Source of the DNA: Linepithema humile
Taxonomy: Eukaryota; Arthropoda; Insecta; Hymenoptera; Formicidae
Length of the DNA stretch: 64,000 nt
Direction: 5' to 3'
Assembly: GCF_040581485.1 (NCBI RefSeq)
Contig: NC_090132.1
Span: 18,161,411-18,225,410 of the forward strand
The notes under the pieces were generated by a model, which saw nothing but the letters and a program-made list of their open reading frames with translations, did not search any database and was not told the origin of the DNA. Shown here in pieces: positions 12,878-24,970 of the stretch. Numbering within the stretch: the stretch's first letter is position 1; each line of letters opens with the position of its first letter. A program made the position numbers and the translations under genes.

Positions 12878-12954
12878 ATGGAGCAAATAAAATTCCAAGA
12901 GCTGGAATTTCCCGTCGTTGACTTGTGCTCGCAACGAGTGGAATGTTTGAGGAG
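12878..12954 (+). CDS. candidate first coding exon, unknown product
   Basis: ATG at 12878 opens 25 codons plus two bases, ending at a consensus 5' splice site, GAG/GTGAGT (12954/12955). The predicted residues begin MEQIKFQELEFPVVDLCSQR and look protein-like. In-frame TGA follows immediately in the presumed intron. A TAG lies just upstream of the ATG, and GTAG before it could instead be a 3' splice site. No partner exon with matching phase was identified. A kappa-B-like sequence (GGAATTTCCC, 12904-12913) lies inside the exon. Confidence 0.2.
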
Positions 12955-13742
12955 GTGAGTTAACGAGCTCAACGGGTGTATGAACTGGCGATTAGGATTT
13001 CTGTTGTCATTTACCGACCGATATAAATGCAAATAACCATACTATTCTTGGAACGAGAGAAGATATTTATCAAACTTGAAATAGATGCGGCAAAAATGTT
13101 TTTCGTACAGTTTGTCCAAAACAATTTAAACATTTAATAGAAGTGCAGCAATGATTAATGTTTTTACTGTTGACATATATTTAAAAAAGATTTCATAAAT
13201 AAACATATAACAGTATTAATATAAAAAAGGAGTTAGAAAACATTTTTACTGATTGCGTAAAATCTATGTAATATGTAGATTACGTAGATAGAGCGAGTAT
13301 TCTTCCAATGCGACTAATGTATATCGTGAAATTTTTATCAATCTCTTTCTCTTTCTATCAAAGGATAAGATTTCGAATACGTCATTTAGATTTTTCCAAG
13401 CACGTGCAGTTCAAGGAATTCAGACGTTCTCATGCAGAGTCGCGTGCATGCGCATTTTCCTTCGTCTTTCATTTTCTTCGACTCTCTTTTTCTTCTTTTG
13501 CTTTGCTCGATATCCCAAGAACGGTTGCACGAGCGGCTAGATTGAAATCGTGGACGATCCATTCACGTACGATGGCAAATAGCTGTGTGTGTCGGTTCGA
13601 TCGGCACGAACGACGGGCATGGATAAGGACGGCGACTGATTAGATTAAGCCGTATGTACGCGCGGTGCCAAGTAGTTACGCGAATAAATTAGGAAGGAAT
13701 TCGATGTACATGTACTCCACTCTCGATAATGTCGATAATTGA
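12955..13742. other. spacer, then moderately CpG-rich block
   Basis: AT-rich to about 13370, then a CpG-containing block with an E-box (13401-13406). The plus-strand frame at 13308-13643 has no domain and its left part is pyrimidine-driven. Nothing called. Confidence 0.5.
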
Positions 13743-14280
13743 AGCAATCCGATTATTGGTACGATTGTCGTGAATATCCGTGAGAGACGACACAGGTATG
13801 ACCGTTTTGTTCAATGAAAAATCAGATTCTGTCATTTTGAAGATTAACTGTTAATTGAATTATATAAATGCATAATTTAATGCAATAAATTTTTCAATTT
13901 TCCCTCCTTATTATTCAAAAACCGATTTACTCAATTATTTCTAATATAATGTTCAATATATTGTTCAGCATAAACTTTGTGCTAAAAATACAAGATATTA
14001 CAAAGAAAATTAATTTAAACAAAAGACTAATTTTGACAAACTGGAATCAAGTTTCTTAATTTCGATAGACTATAACACAGTTACCAATAAATTACGTTTT
14101 ATAGTAACTCAAACACTAATTATATATTTATAATAATATAATTATGTACATATTGCAATCACAATTAATATAATATCTTATTTGAATTTTTGCAGGATAT
14201 GCAGATACGAACACGTAGAGATGCGTATTGAGTTAATTAAATTAAAAGTTTCATTTTCACCAATTTTATGCAGAATCTAG
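13743..14280 (+). CDS. candidate spliced short frame, unknown product
   Basis: A frame open from 13743 reaches a strong donor, ACAG/GTATGA (13795/13796). A strong acceptor, GAATTTTTGCAG, ends at 14195. Joining across the 400-bp intron keeps one frame open for about 45 codons to TAG at 14278-14280, beginning SNPIIGTIVVNIRERRHR. No ATG at the head and no domain. Phase agreement of two strong sites has about a one-in-three chance by accident, so this is weak evidence of an exon pair. Confidence 0.15.
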
Positions 14281-15460
14281 AAGTTTCCTTGTACCCGAGT
14301 CTCATTCATCGCAGTCGCAATCGCATTACGTGAAAACAACATGTTGACCCACATCGAAAAACTAGTGAGTCGCGACCCGGAGAGATCCAGTACTACCGTT
14401 GTAAAGACTGAATGTTGTCGATACGTGAATCCGAAAAACAGTATCGCCATCAGAAGCTTTTTACGCGAATTAACTGGCGCCAAGATAACTGTGTGGATGG
14501 GTGGAGGAATCTCCGGGAAGAAAAATGGTCGAATTTGCATCTAGCCCACTCCATTGTGAAAACGCGTGTTAAGGATACAGCAAGATAAGAGGACGGTATA
14601 AGAAGAGTAAAGGGGGGGGCGCAGTCAAGAAGAATCGAGTGGAAATAAAGAGGATAGATCGCTAACAGCAGTAGTCTCGAAGCTCGTTAGAGTGAAACCG
14701 CCTTCGATCTAATTTCCAAGTAACGAAACCAGAGACCAAACGTTACGTAATGATCATTTAATAATCCCTTCCTATTAAATGCTATTACTGCAATATGATA
14801 CTCGAGATATATTTCGAAACTATTAATGCCAGCGAACACATTTTGTCCGTAAGTTGGAAAGCAATCTCCAACATTTTTTAAAATTTAATGGTGTCATTAT
14901 AATTTCATTCGCTGATGAGAGACGTGTAACGTTCTTTTTTTTTTTTTTATTATCATTACAGTAGAGCTTTACTGCAAAAAACTACATTATTATTATAATA
15001 TATCGGACGGCTAATTAGAAGCAGCTATTTAATTCTGTGGATGTTGCATTTTTCAACTAAAACTGTACTGATAATGTCTGCTTGAAATAACGAGAAGACG
15101 TATCTCGCAAATCATAAAAAACAAAAACAGTAAAATCTGTCAGTGGTGCATAAAATGATGCGCCCTATAAATCATGCATAGCCATTAATGAAAAATTTAA
15201 TATTCTACACCAAAAGCTCATCAAATATTACAACTGATTTGTAGGAAACTTGATAAAAATGTAAGCAAAAAAATCTGCGCAAACGTTAAATAAATTAAAA
15301 TTCAGTTGCAAGAAATAAAAATTGAAGCTACATATCGTACAATCGCTGGTTGTCCAATTACAACTTGTGTCGTCAATTAGCAACGGACTGTCAAATCATA
15401 GAGAAATTGATTCAATCTACACGAAAGTTGAATTTTATTTCATAAAATCTCAATAATTTT
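14281..15460. other. small CpG block then AT-rich spacer
   Basis: CpG-containing to about 14720, with a run of eight G at 14612-14619. AT-rich afterwards, with a poly-T run near 14935-14948. The opposing frames at 14277-14544 mirror each other and neither is convincing. Confidence 0.5.
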
Positions 15461-16100
15461 GTAAAGGGTGCGCCATTTTTCTATCGCGGCCAAGGCGAGC
15501 GTACCAGACATGAATAAATGTAAGAACCGTACAAATCTTTTCGTGCCACAGCAAATCTTCACGGCGGGCCGCATGCGCGCCTCCGCGAACCTTGCAATAA
15601 CACTAAAAGTTCCCGCGTTTATGTTAGCATTAACTTTGAGTAATTCGAGAAGTTCTTATCTCACCGCACGAAGCTGCACACGCTGTATCGCGCCGTACAT
15701 GATGCGTAACCAGACGATGGCGCGCAAGAAAGCCGGTTTGCAGTGTTCTGCAAATTAATGCCTCCACCAAGAAAACAAATTTTCAGGACTACAGGGGAAT
15801 TTCCCGATCTCGCAATTAGGTTTCGCGCTAGTCTCGATGGAATTTCCGGCGCGCCGCGATTAAATTGTTCTTACTTGGCGTTGAAATTATCTCGGCCGGC
15901 ATTAGTCGTCGAAAATTAATCACGAGTCTATCGTCGGAATTATTTCCACAATTAATTTAAGATTGAATTGGACGCACCGTTTATTTATGCATCATTTCGT
16001 CGAAACTTCACGACCGGTTCTCTTTCTACGCGGAATCGTGTTTGACTTTGCGAGTAATGCTTTCGAAGTTCGTTAAAATCAAAGACAATATGTTTCTGTT
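15461..16100. other. CpG-rich block, no gene recognised
   Basis: GC- and CpG-rich block holding a kappa-B-like site. The plus-strand frame at 15468-15758 has no recognisable domain. Candidate enhancer by composition only. Confidence 0.4.
15794..15805. promoter_or_regulatory. kappa-B-like site
   Basis: GGGGAATTTCCC matches the Rel/NF-kB consensus GGGRNWYYCC on both strands (Dorsal, Dif or Relish class in insects). A motif match only. Confidence 0.3.
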
Positions 16101-18640
16101 TTCAGCATTTTCTTTTCGCAAAAGAAAGTTTAAGGAGAAAAGGAGTTTCGGAACCAAGAACTCGTCGAAATTGCAAAAAGCAGATAAACGATGGTTTCCA
16201 TTTCTGATGACGCTAAAGTGACCACTGTTCTATCAAACGCAATTTCATCCATCGGTTATTGTGCCGCGCACTAATCAAAACACGGCTCTTCTCTTTGTAC
16301 CGAATGCGTACGCACGATGTGTACGTTGAAAATCCAATCGTATGGATAGTTACTGTTATTGGTAAACAATGTGATCTCGTCGGCCAAAGAAACAACAGGC
16401 GTAAAATAAATAAATGAATGCCGTAGAGGCATCTAAATGAAGCGCCGATGCATTTACGATATTGTTTCAAATGCACGTTTTTGACACGCGCTATTTATAT
16501 AATGCATTGCGTCAATACATCTCGAGAATAACGATAAATTTATATACATCATTGAAGACTCTCGATACTCATCAATTCAGAAGAGATAAGAATAATTTTA
16601 TTAAGCAATTCGGTAACAAATTTTTTTATATCAAGATGTAAAAAGTTAACGATATATCCAGCTATATTTTTATTTAATTCGGTTTCATTTTCGAATCACA
16701 ACACTCATTCGCAGTCGAGGATACATTCGGTAATATTAGTACACACGATATGTAAGAAGCCCCCCAAGTCATCGCAATCGATTCGACTTAAAAAAAAGAA
16801 CAAAAAAAAACATTGACGTCAGTATGTTTTAAAATTTTTGTATATTTAGCTAAATTTATTAGTTGATTAAATGTCATGAATTATAAGCATGAGATAATAT
16901 TTTTTGAAAGCAAAATAAACATAAAGGTTAGAATAACGGATGAAAATTCGTTCGCGAGCTACAAAGTTCAAACGCCGAGAGATGAAATTGATGAAACATA
17001 TTTATGAAGAGACAATCCTGTATTAAATTTAATATCATCGTGCATATTGAATAAAGCATCTGCAAGGCATAATCTTCTCAAAGGTGCGAGCACTGGTAAA
17101 AGGGTCTTCAAAGCAAATGTATACGCGTCCCGAAACCGTTCGATTCAGCACGGTTATAGCTTTCGTCCTTTGACAGGAATACATTCCAAAGACCGCGAGA
17201 ATTAGGGGCAGCCGGTGTGCTATTAACACTGATTCACTATAGAATATTGCTAAGGAAAAAGAGACGAACCAGACATCCTTATTGTTTACAAATTCGCATT
17301 TGTAAATTTTCGCTTAAATTTGTGTTGCGCGCTATTACGTGTCATCACGCGGTGTCCGTGCGACGTTCGCGTTAACTCATCTTTTAAAAGTTGCAAAATA
17401 TTGTAAGATAATATACTTTATATAAATATTATATACTATAATATTATATACTATTTAAATGCATATTTAAATGCATTTTTAATATATGTATCACATTTGC
17501 CGCTGTGATGAAGCGCAAACTTACATTATTGCATAATTAACGTTACAAATTACAATATATATTCTGAATTGAGTAATTCTTAAATGAATTTAGTACTAAT
17601 TGTCGTTACTGACATCGACGAAATACCTATTACAAAATATATGGCAAATACTATCAGTTGCAGTGTAATTAAGGTAACAGCACAGTTTATTATTGTATAT
17701 AAATTGATAGAATAATTTTATGTGCTCTTAGAAATCTATAGAGAACTATCTATAAAAATCTATATGTAATATTTATATAAATACGCAAAAATATTAATCT
17801 TTGAAATTAGTATTAATAATCGAGTTATCTTACAAATTGAATTATCCATCTTGCAGACAAGGGATTGCGGTATAATTTGAACTAAAGCGGGAGATGATCT
17901 CAGATGATATTTGGGTTATAAAGGGACACGATGTGTTCCGATACTCCAATCTTACACCGATTAAAACCAAATGGCAAATTGTTCGTATTTTCGTAGTTAA
18001 GTGATGGAAACTAAAGAACTAAAAATACACAAGAAATATATATGCATAATAAATTATGTATATATTAGACTTCCAATGCCGTGACTTCGCGCAGGCAAGA
18101 TTAATAATACACTTTTCTCCTTTGATTAAAATAAGAAATTTATTTCCGTACTGCAGAATGCAGAAGAACGAGTGTAATAAACTGAGGTTTATCTTCAGTC
18201 TGGCTTGTAGGAAAACAATTTCGCGTGGGTGGTAGGTGCTCGACCCTGATTACGATACAAGCATAACACTACACTTACATGAATGGGTCGTTGGAGGAAA
18301 CGGTTGTCGACCGGAGGTCGGAATCGATAAACCGATTTGAATATAGCTGACTATGTGTTACGCACAAGCAATGTTCGAGTAACTAACACAACATAGCGTT
18401 CGTCTATTTTAAAATCGACTAATTTAGCGCAACACATAATCAATTCATTTATAGTATCCACATATAGCATCTAATTATTATTAAAAATTAGTCATTAATT
18501 AAAAGATGATCTCTTACTCATCTTGGTATTATAAATATTGCGCAAACAAGAACAAAACTTGCATGGCGAAAAGAATTTCAAGGTTTCAATTTTTCTTCAT
18601 TTTCGGATTTTGTGAAATGAAGTTTTCTCTATATCAGTCT
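16101..18640. other. mostly AT-rich spacer
   Basis: AT-rich with modest CpG patches at 16200-16500, 17030-17390 and 17900-18380. Short tandem units are listed separately. No coding candidate seen. Confidence 0.55.
17427..17476 (+). repeat. paired AT-rich short tandem repeats
   Basis: Two 15-base near-copies of ATATTATATACTATA (17427-17456) run into two perfect copies of ATTTAAATGCAT (17453-17464 and 17465-17476). Local slippage duplications in AT-rich DNA. Confidence 0.8.
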
Positions 18641-19330
18641 AAATACTGCTCTCTCAGCTTTTCTCGGTAATACTATCATCACGATGATCTTTTCGTATCG
18701 AGGCCACGGCCCTTCCCGATATTTGGGAGACGACCCTGAACGCGGGCAAGGATAAGCTCTTCGATAACTTCGCTTCCGTGGTCAATCCTTTAAAGCGGAC
18801 ATGCGGAAGTATCCACGCCCGATCCGCTTTACGATCCTTACTTCTTGGTGCGCAATCTCGAAACGCCATCCGCGAAATTCCTTCTTTCTCCATTTCCTTC
18901 CTCTTATTTCCCGATTGTTACAGCCGCGGGCGCGGGGCATTCGGGTGGAATTAAATCCCCCGGATCCCTCGTGCTTTGCCGGATACCGGAATAAATCTAC
19001 CAATAATCAAATGACGGAATCTCGATTGTTCGATATTTTTTAATGAATCCAATCGAAATGCCTTCCGCACACCGGTGGTACGCGTTACCGCGCGCAATTG
19101 AATTTCTCACCGGCAACGTTATAGCATTGTGCGCCGCCGCGTCAGTGCTTCGCGATGGCATCACTTATTTATGTTGCGCTCGTATAATGTACGGTCAAGC
19201 GGGTCGTATGTGAAGAATAGCAACTGGATCGAAAGGTCTTCAACACGGCAGACTCGTTTCCATGAGTCTATCTATTGACCCAGATGCGACGGACATTGTA
19301 CGCCGCGTAGGCTGCATATCCATATATTTA
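18641..19330. other. CpG-rich block, no gene recognised
   Basis: GC-rich block of about 700 bp. Several overlapping frames on both strands (for example 18654-19043) are short and show no domain. Candidate regulatory block. Confidence 0.4.
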
Positions 19331-20810
19331 AGTTCCATGATTAGTTCAGAATCCATTTTTTTCTTAACAATAAAAATATAATAGAATGCTGCTTGTTTTC
19401 AGAATTTTTTAAATAAATAATATTTAATATTAATAAGCTTCTGCGTTTACCGCTCTATGACTTTATATCATAAAATCAAGTCCCAGATTTTAAAATTTAA
19501 TAAAATTTACCTGACTGAGTGAACTATAGAACACAGCAGAATTTTAATAACAATTTTCATTGTTGCTACTTTCAGTATGGATAAATTTATATCCTGGTTG
19601 AAGTAAAATAATTGTGATAAAACAGCACTGTTTTTGTTGAAATAGCATATTATATAAAATTTTATAAAATCAAAATATAATTTTAAAATATTATAAAATG
19701 AAGAAAAAACTGTGTCAAAATCGTAAAAATGAATCAATATGTTGTATTCAAAAACCTGATTTAATTATGTCATTTTCAAAATTGATGAAATCATGATATC
19801 TTGTAATGCTATATTCAAAATTTAATTTTAAATTAATTTATTTTCATATTTTTGCGATTTTGTAAATTAATGTACGATAAATTAAGTACAGAAGTTTCTC
19901 TCTCGAGCAATTTATATTTTCAAGCAATTAGTAACTGTACGCAATTATTACGAGACTTTATTTACGACTGACAATAAGTATTATTAAAAATAACATTGTT
20001 CACGACATCGCTATATCTTTCCCAAGATAACCGAATAGTAATTGGCCCCATTTTCCGCCTCAGTTTATTCACCTTGCCTCCTTTATAGTTGAAGAAAGGA
20101 AATTTTACGCGTCATCCGCCAGGTGCATAAAACGAATATTATGCAGAATACGATGTAGGAAACAAGAATGGTCGTTCTCGGGCTAGACAATCGAGCACGA
20201 TGCGACTCTGCCCGATTGTCCGGACGCGAACAATCTTTTTTGGTCCACTACACATATCATTACGCTTACATAGCTCGTTCGCAATGCAAGGAAAATAGAT
20301 TTGCATATAAAGTGACTAATTCATCATGTCCGTCGCAAACTGGCCGCTAGCTTCGCTTTCCTAATCGATTTCAGGTCGCCATTCTAGATCATTCATTTCG
20401 CGCTTTTTTTAGAAACTATTTTTTCAGATCATTATTAACCGCTTTATCTTATACGTTCTATGCATACGCTACATTTTTTATAACAATATTACACATATAA
20501 TTATGCATGAAATCTCCAGTTGCCGTTTTGCATCTTCTCATAATTAGCGAATAAAAAGTAAAAATTGATTTCATTAAAGATTGCCTTCAGACAAATCGAA
20601 AACTTGCAATATAACATCTAAAATACTTTTATTTTTGTTACAATTAAAGATATTACTTTTCATTTGGTTGCGCTCGACTTCTATTTTTTAATTGTCAAAA
20701 GCATGACTGCCTGCATCGATCAATATCAAAATTAAAAAAATAAAAAAAAAACAGAAATAAAAATAATTCCCAAAGAGTGCAATCGACTGTTCTACTTTTT
20801 CATCGCACCG
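19331..20810. other. AT-rich spacer
   Basis: AT-rich throughout, apart from 20031-20420. Nothing gene-like or repetitive beyond A/T runs. Confidence 0.6.
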
Positions 20811-21373
20811 TATAATCCTCCGCGCTCTATGCGTGCTTCTTTAACTGATAAACCACCGGACTAACGAATCGAGAGGAAAAAGAATGGGAGAACAGAAAAG
20901 AAGCACGATGTTGGAACCGACAAGGTATATAAGTACCGTAGTCTAGATGAAGAGATAGCGGAAAGTGGGAGATGGTGGGAGTATAGCAAGAAGAAACAGA
21001 TTCCCGGCGCCACGACGGCGACTTCCTTCGTGCGCTGCCACCAAAAGCCAAAGGTGCATTAAACTTTGGCAAGCGTGCCAGTGTAACGTCACCACTTTCC
21101 CTACATCGGTCGCCCTACGAAGCGGAAGCAAATGCAAGATTAGTGGACGATTTTGTGCTCGAAGCGCCTCGGTTTGGAACAAGTTGAAATAAATGGACAC
21201 AATATACAAAACATTGCATTAACTACAAATGCGGATTGTATAGAACGAAATGTAATTCGTTATTCTGCAACAAGCGATATATATTATATTGTAATATTTT
21301 ATGAGAGGAAATGCGTTTGTCATTTTCAAAATTTTGAACAAATTTTATTGTCGCTCGGTAATCAAAAAGTTAA
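20811..21373. other. CpG block and open plus-strand frame, unassigned
   Basis: 20811-21190 is CpG-rich. A plus-strand frame open from 21144 to 21488 reads like a mixed-composition protein, but its first ATG is close to its end and no good acceptor precedes it. It is left uncalled. Confidence 0.4.
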
Positions 21374-21898
21374 TCAACCGGCAGAGATTTTTTTTTTATA
21401 TGATTTTTGCCATTTTCGTCTCCGCTTCATGACCTCGTATAGGCGTACCGAATCAAATTTAATCCGGATTCGCGGGACAAGCGGATAGGTTTTATTGGAT
21501 GAATTCAGCCCGACGAAGAACATGTAAGCTATAACACGGCCGCGGCTATCTGCGGAATGTATATCGGTCAAGGGTCGTAACGCTCTTTTGGGTGTCATGA
21601 CCCTCGGTGGCGCATGACGGCGATCCCGTAGCTTCTGGCTGCGACCCTTCTGCCGTATGACGACAACCTGGCCCCCTCGACGACAGTTCGTCCGATACGC
21701 GCGGAGTAATTTCGCCGCTGGCCGCATACATTCATCGGACTCGAACAAGGACAGCTCGGTCGAGACACTCGTTCGCGAAAATGAAATTTCCCGGAGGACG
21801 AGGTTATCGCTCTCGATTATCCGAGATATGGACAAGTATAATATATCAAGTACGCGTTCAAAGCACCCTTTTTTATGTGAATCTATAAAGTGACGCAT
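21374..21898 (-). CDS. 174-codon ATG frame, unknown product
   Basis: The longest minus-strand frame in the window. The ATG lies at 21898-21896 and the stop at 21374-21376. The protein is basic, with a hydrophobic patch near residues 20-30, an arginine/lysine-rich middle (about residues 75-110) and a lysine/arginine-rich tail. No recognisable domain, signal peptide or cysteine pattern. It lies mostly in a block of near 47% GC, where my rough estimate gives of order one frame this long in 64 kb by chance. An opposite-strand frame (21657-21893) is also open, which argues for composition rather than coding. Confidence 0.15.
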   Translation of the reverse strand: MRHFIDSHKKGCFERVLDILYLSISRIIESDNLVLREISFSRTSVSTELSLFESDECMRPAAKLLRAYRTNCRRGGQVVVIRQKGRSQKLRDRRHAPPRVMTPKRALRPLTDIHSADSRGRVIAYMFFVGLNSSNKTYPLVPRIRIKFDSVRLYEVMKRRRKWQKSYKKKISAG

Positions 21899-21960
21899 AT
21901 CTCTAAATAAAATTAAGAACACAACTTAGATCGCTTAGAGACGGTCATGATGTCGACTAA

Positions 21961-24570
21961 GTCTTGATAGCGCGGAAAAACGACAATCAAAGTGTACGGA
22001 AAATGAATGAATAATCAAACGATCGACAAAAGTAAACGCTTTATAATTTACTTTCAATAATTTTAATCATTGATAGATTTTAATAAAATTAAATTAACTT
22101 ATTACAATGAACCCATTGACTGGAAAATGGAAAACAATAATTAATGAAATCAATCAAATCAATTCTACACTCAATCGACTAATGCAGACGCATGAATAAA
22201 CATTGCAGCATTAATTTAAGAAGCGGCTTCAATTAGCATCATCAACTAAATTACAGTTAATAAATTTTATTGTTAGATTCAAAGCATTGGAACTTAGATA
22301 TTATTAAAAATATAAAAATAGTAATATTACGGATCACATTAGTAATCGAAACGTTTGTTATCGATACAAGTGAATAAAATTTAGTGCGAACATCCAGCTG
22401 TTTAGCTGGAAATAAAGAAGGAAAAACCTATGGATTACACACAGGTGTTACGGAAATAAGAAATGAATTTGGAATCCAATATCTTAGAGACGTTATCACG
22501 CGGAACAGTCAGGCGATTGGCGAACGCCTATCAAGAGGGCTATGGAAATTGCCCGGTTTCCTTCGTCTGACATGCGGTCACGTGATAGGGTGTTTCGGTG
22601 TCTGGTACCAGAGTGATCGAGTAAGAATATCGATGTTTCAAGTGTGCTCCGGGCCCGACTTACACAGCTGATAGGATAATCGTTCGTGTAAGCGAGCATT
22701 CGCGGTATCCTGACACGAGTATCGAGATGCCCGCACGCTCCTCGAAGGTGCCTTTACGTCGCGCGGTGCGGCACGTCGAGGAGAATATAGTATAAATAAC
22801 GCCGATAACGAAGACTACCGTACGACGATAGGTGGTTGTTGCGCGGAATTAAAGCGATCGCCAATCTCGATAACTCGATGGCTCGTGAGCACGGAAGAAA
22901 ATTTTCTCGATGAAGTGCAGAGCATAAACCGATCTTTGAAGGATCAAACGATAATAATGTAGTCGCTAATGTAGCGTGAATTGCAAACATCGCTCTTTAA
23001 ATTATAATATCAAGATGAGATTAAAAGTTAATTGAAAAAAATTGAAATAAGATCCAAAAAAGAATTTAAATATTCTTTAAAATGTCAATGAATAAATGCA
23101 GTATTTTCTTGGAAAAGTTTGAATAATTATACTACGCCTTAAACTAGAAATGTCTTATTTCATAGTGATTTTTTAGCATTATTTACTAATAACTTTATAA
23201 TAATTTGATCACTTTTGCAATATAAATATATCAAACGAATTATCTACGCGAACACAAAATATGTAATATCTTTTGGCTGCACGCGACTGTGCAATTGTAT
23301 TATAGAAATCATAAAGCTCTTCGATTGCTATCGGGCTTTCATTCGCTCATGAGCCGAAGCAATAATGCATAAGGACCGCGTAATAGCCCTCACAATGCCA
23401 TTGGACCATAATGCATCGCATTGTTAACTCTCGCGGAGGTCACCGTTGGTCCGTTTCAGATCCATGGTACTCCGGGGACATTTACTTACTGAGCAAACGA
23501 AAACGAACGTTTCCGCTGAGATTTGAGCGTGTACTTACGGATTTCAGAAAATAACGACATAACGCACTCGTATTTATACACTTTGCTTGTACTGTTTGCT
23601 ATATCTGTTAAAATTATTTTGAGAAAAATTATAATTGCATTGTTGATCAAAAAATGTGTGATACGTGATTATCGCGCTTAATCCTTGATATCATTTCATG
23701 ATCTCTAATTAACTCTATGTTATTTGTAAAATTGTTTGTATCGACTGCGACAGCGGAAAGCGACATGTAGAAATGTATTGATGTAAGCTAATTACTCTCG
23801 CTGCTCAAAATGGCTTTCTTATTACAAAGTCACTTTAGTCCAATTTCGATACAATTTCAATCATTTTAGCAACGTTTTCGAGAATATACCAAAGGTATCA
23901 ATAACAATATCTAGTTCTATTAAAATATCGCCAATAGCGATTTCCATCACATATGCTATCTAACGCCTCATTCGTGTAATAACCCTCAGGCTACCATAAT
24001 ATCGTGATGGACTGAAAGTGGACCCGACATATGGAAAGCTAATTTCCATCGGATATGTAATGCGTTTTAGTAAAAAAAAAAAAAAAAAAAAATAAAATAA
24101 AATTGTTATTTTCAATGTTCTTTAAGATAGAAAATATAAATGCACACGATGATACGAGACGAGAATATCGAAACGAGAATGAAATATTCATTCATTAAAC
24201 TCTACTTTTAGCTACATGGACACGAAAATGTTCAATACTTTCGATTCAATGCTTTCGATAGTGCTGTTACAAATGATAGTGCTATATTTAGACATAAGTA
24301 ATTAAGCTGTGATTTTATGACTTAGAAAAGTTAATTACTAAATGTGATCGTTTAAATGTAAAAAGAGATTACATTGAAAAAGTAATTTCATATTTATATA
24401 TTTTTTTCTCTAACACTCACGCTAATTTGTATATCGAACGCCTCTCGCCAATTCCATCACGTAAATTTTTGCTTTTCCGATTATTACAAATTCGTTACAC
24501 CATCTTTGTAGACGTAAACATAATTACACGCAATTTTCGAACTTTGAGCGAACAATCTACTGTAATTTGT
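21961..24570. other. AT-rich spacer with two CpG patches
   Basis: 22381-23000 is CpG-rich (E-box at 22579-22584 within GGTCACGTGAT), and 23271-23560 is moderately so. The rest is AT-rich. The frame at 22384-22671 has no ATG-supported start or domain. No gene called. Confidence 0.5.
24072..24091 (+). repeat. poly-A tract (about 20 A)
   Basis: About 20 uninterrupted A, followed by TAAAATAAAA. No target-site duplication or coding body was seen upstream to mark it as a retroposon tail. Confidence 0.9.
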
Positions 24571-24701
24571 CGGGGAAATACAGTTGCGAGAAGCGTTCGC
24601 AAAGCTGATCGAGCCGAGCGTTGAACGCGCGGAACATAAGTTTCGCAGCCACGGCACGAAAGACAGCGGCAACCTCGGCCGTATTATGGGTCCGAGTACT
24701 G

Positions 24702-24735
24702 TCAGTCGCACCTTTCGGCTGCACGCGATTCGACG
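24702..24735 (+). promoter_or_regulatory. possible initiator plus DPE-like core promoter
   Basis: TCAGT at 24702-24706 with start A at 24704. Positions +28 to +32 read CGACG, four of five matches to the downstream promoter element. It lies in a GC-rich block with no TATA box and is followed about 240 bases later by a strong 5' splice site. Confidence 0.25.
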
Positions 24736-24946
24736 ACGTCTACAATTTCCGGCAAACGTCGCGCTCCTTGGCGCCAACGCCTTCGTCCCACGTCTCTCAC
24801 TGAGCGACACGTCGCGCGCAAGCGGTTGTACGCAATCGTGCTGTAATAATCCGTAAAGCCGAATTGACAGGAGATGCTGGTGGTTGAGCTAGCGTATCCT
24901 AGCGACGTCGGTAACAGAGAGAGAGAGAGAGAGAGCGAAAGAGAAG
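24704..24946 (+). other. candidate non-coding first exon
   Basis: If transcription starts at 24704, a 243-base exon would end at GAAG/GTACGT (24946/24947), a strong 5' splice site. The interval is GC-rich and ends in a GA repeat. Short frames inside do not reach the donor, so it would be 5' untranslated. This matches the layout of many insect genes with a remote first exon, but no downstream partner was identified. Confidence 0.2.
24916..24935 (+). repeat. (AG)10 microsatellite
   Basis: Ten AG units. GAGAG is also the binding core of GAGA-factor-type proteins in insects, and it lies in a promoter-like block just upstream of a donor site. Confidence 0.95.
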
Positions 24947-24970
24947 GTACGTAAGAGAGAAGGAAAACAA

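Noticed and set aside
21144..21488. Plus-strand frame of 114 codons with protein-like residue mix
   Set aside because: No ATG before its last quarter, no convincing acceptor at its head, and several frames this long are expected by chance in this window.
24584..24856. Overlapping plus- and minus-strand frames in the 24.6 kb block
   Set aside because: Both strands are open in several frames across GC-rich DNA, and the interval is better read as a non-coding first-exon candidate.
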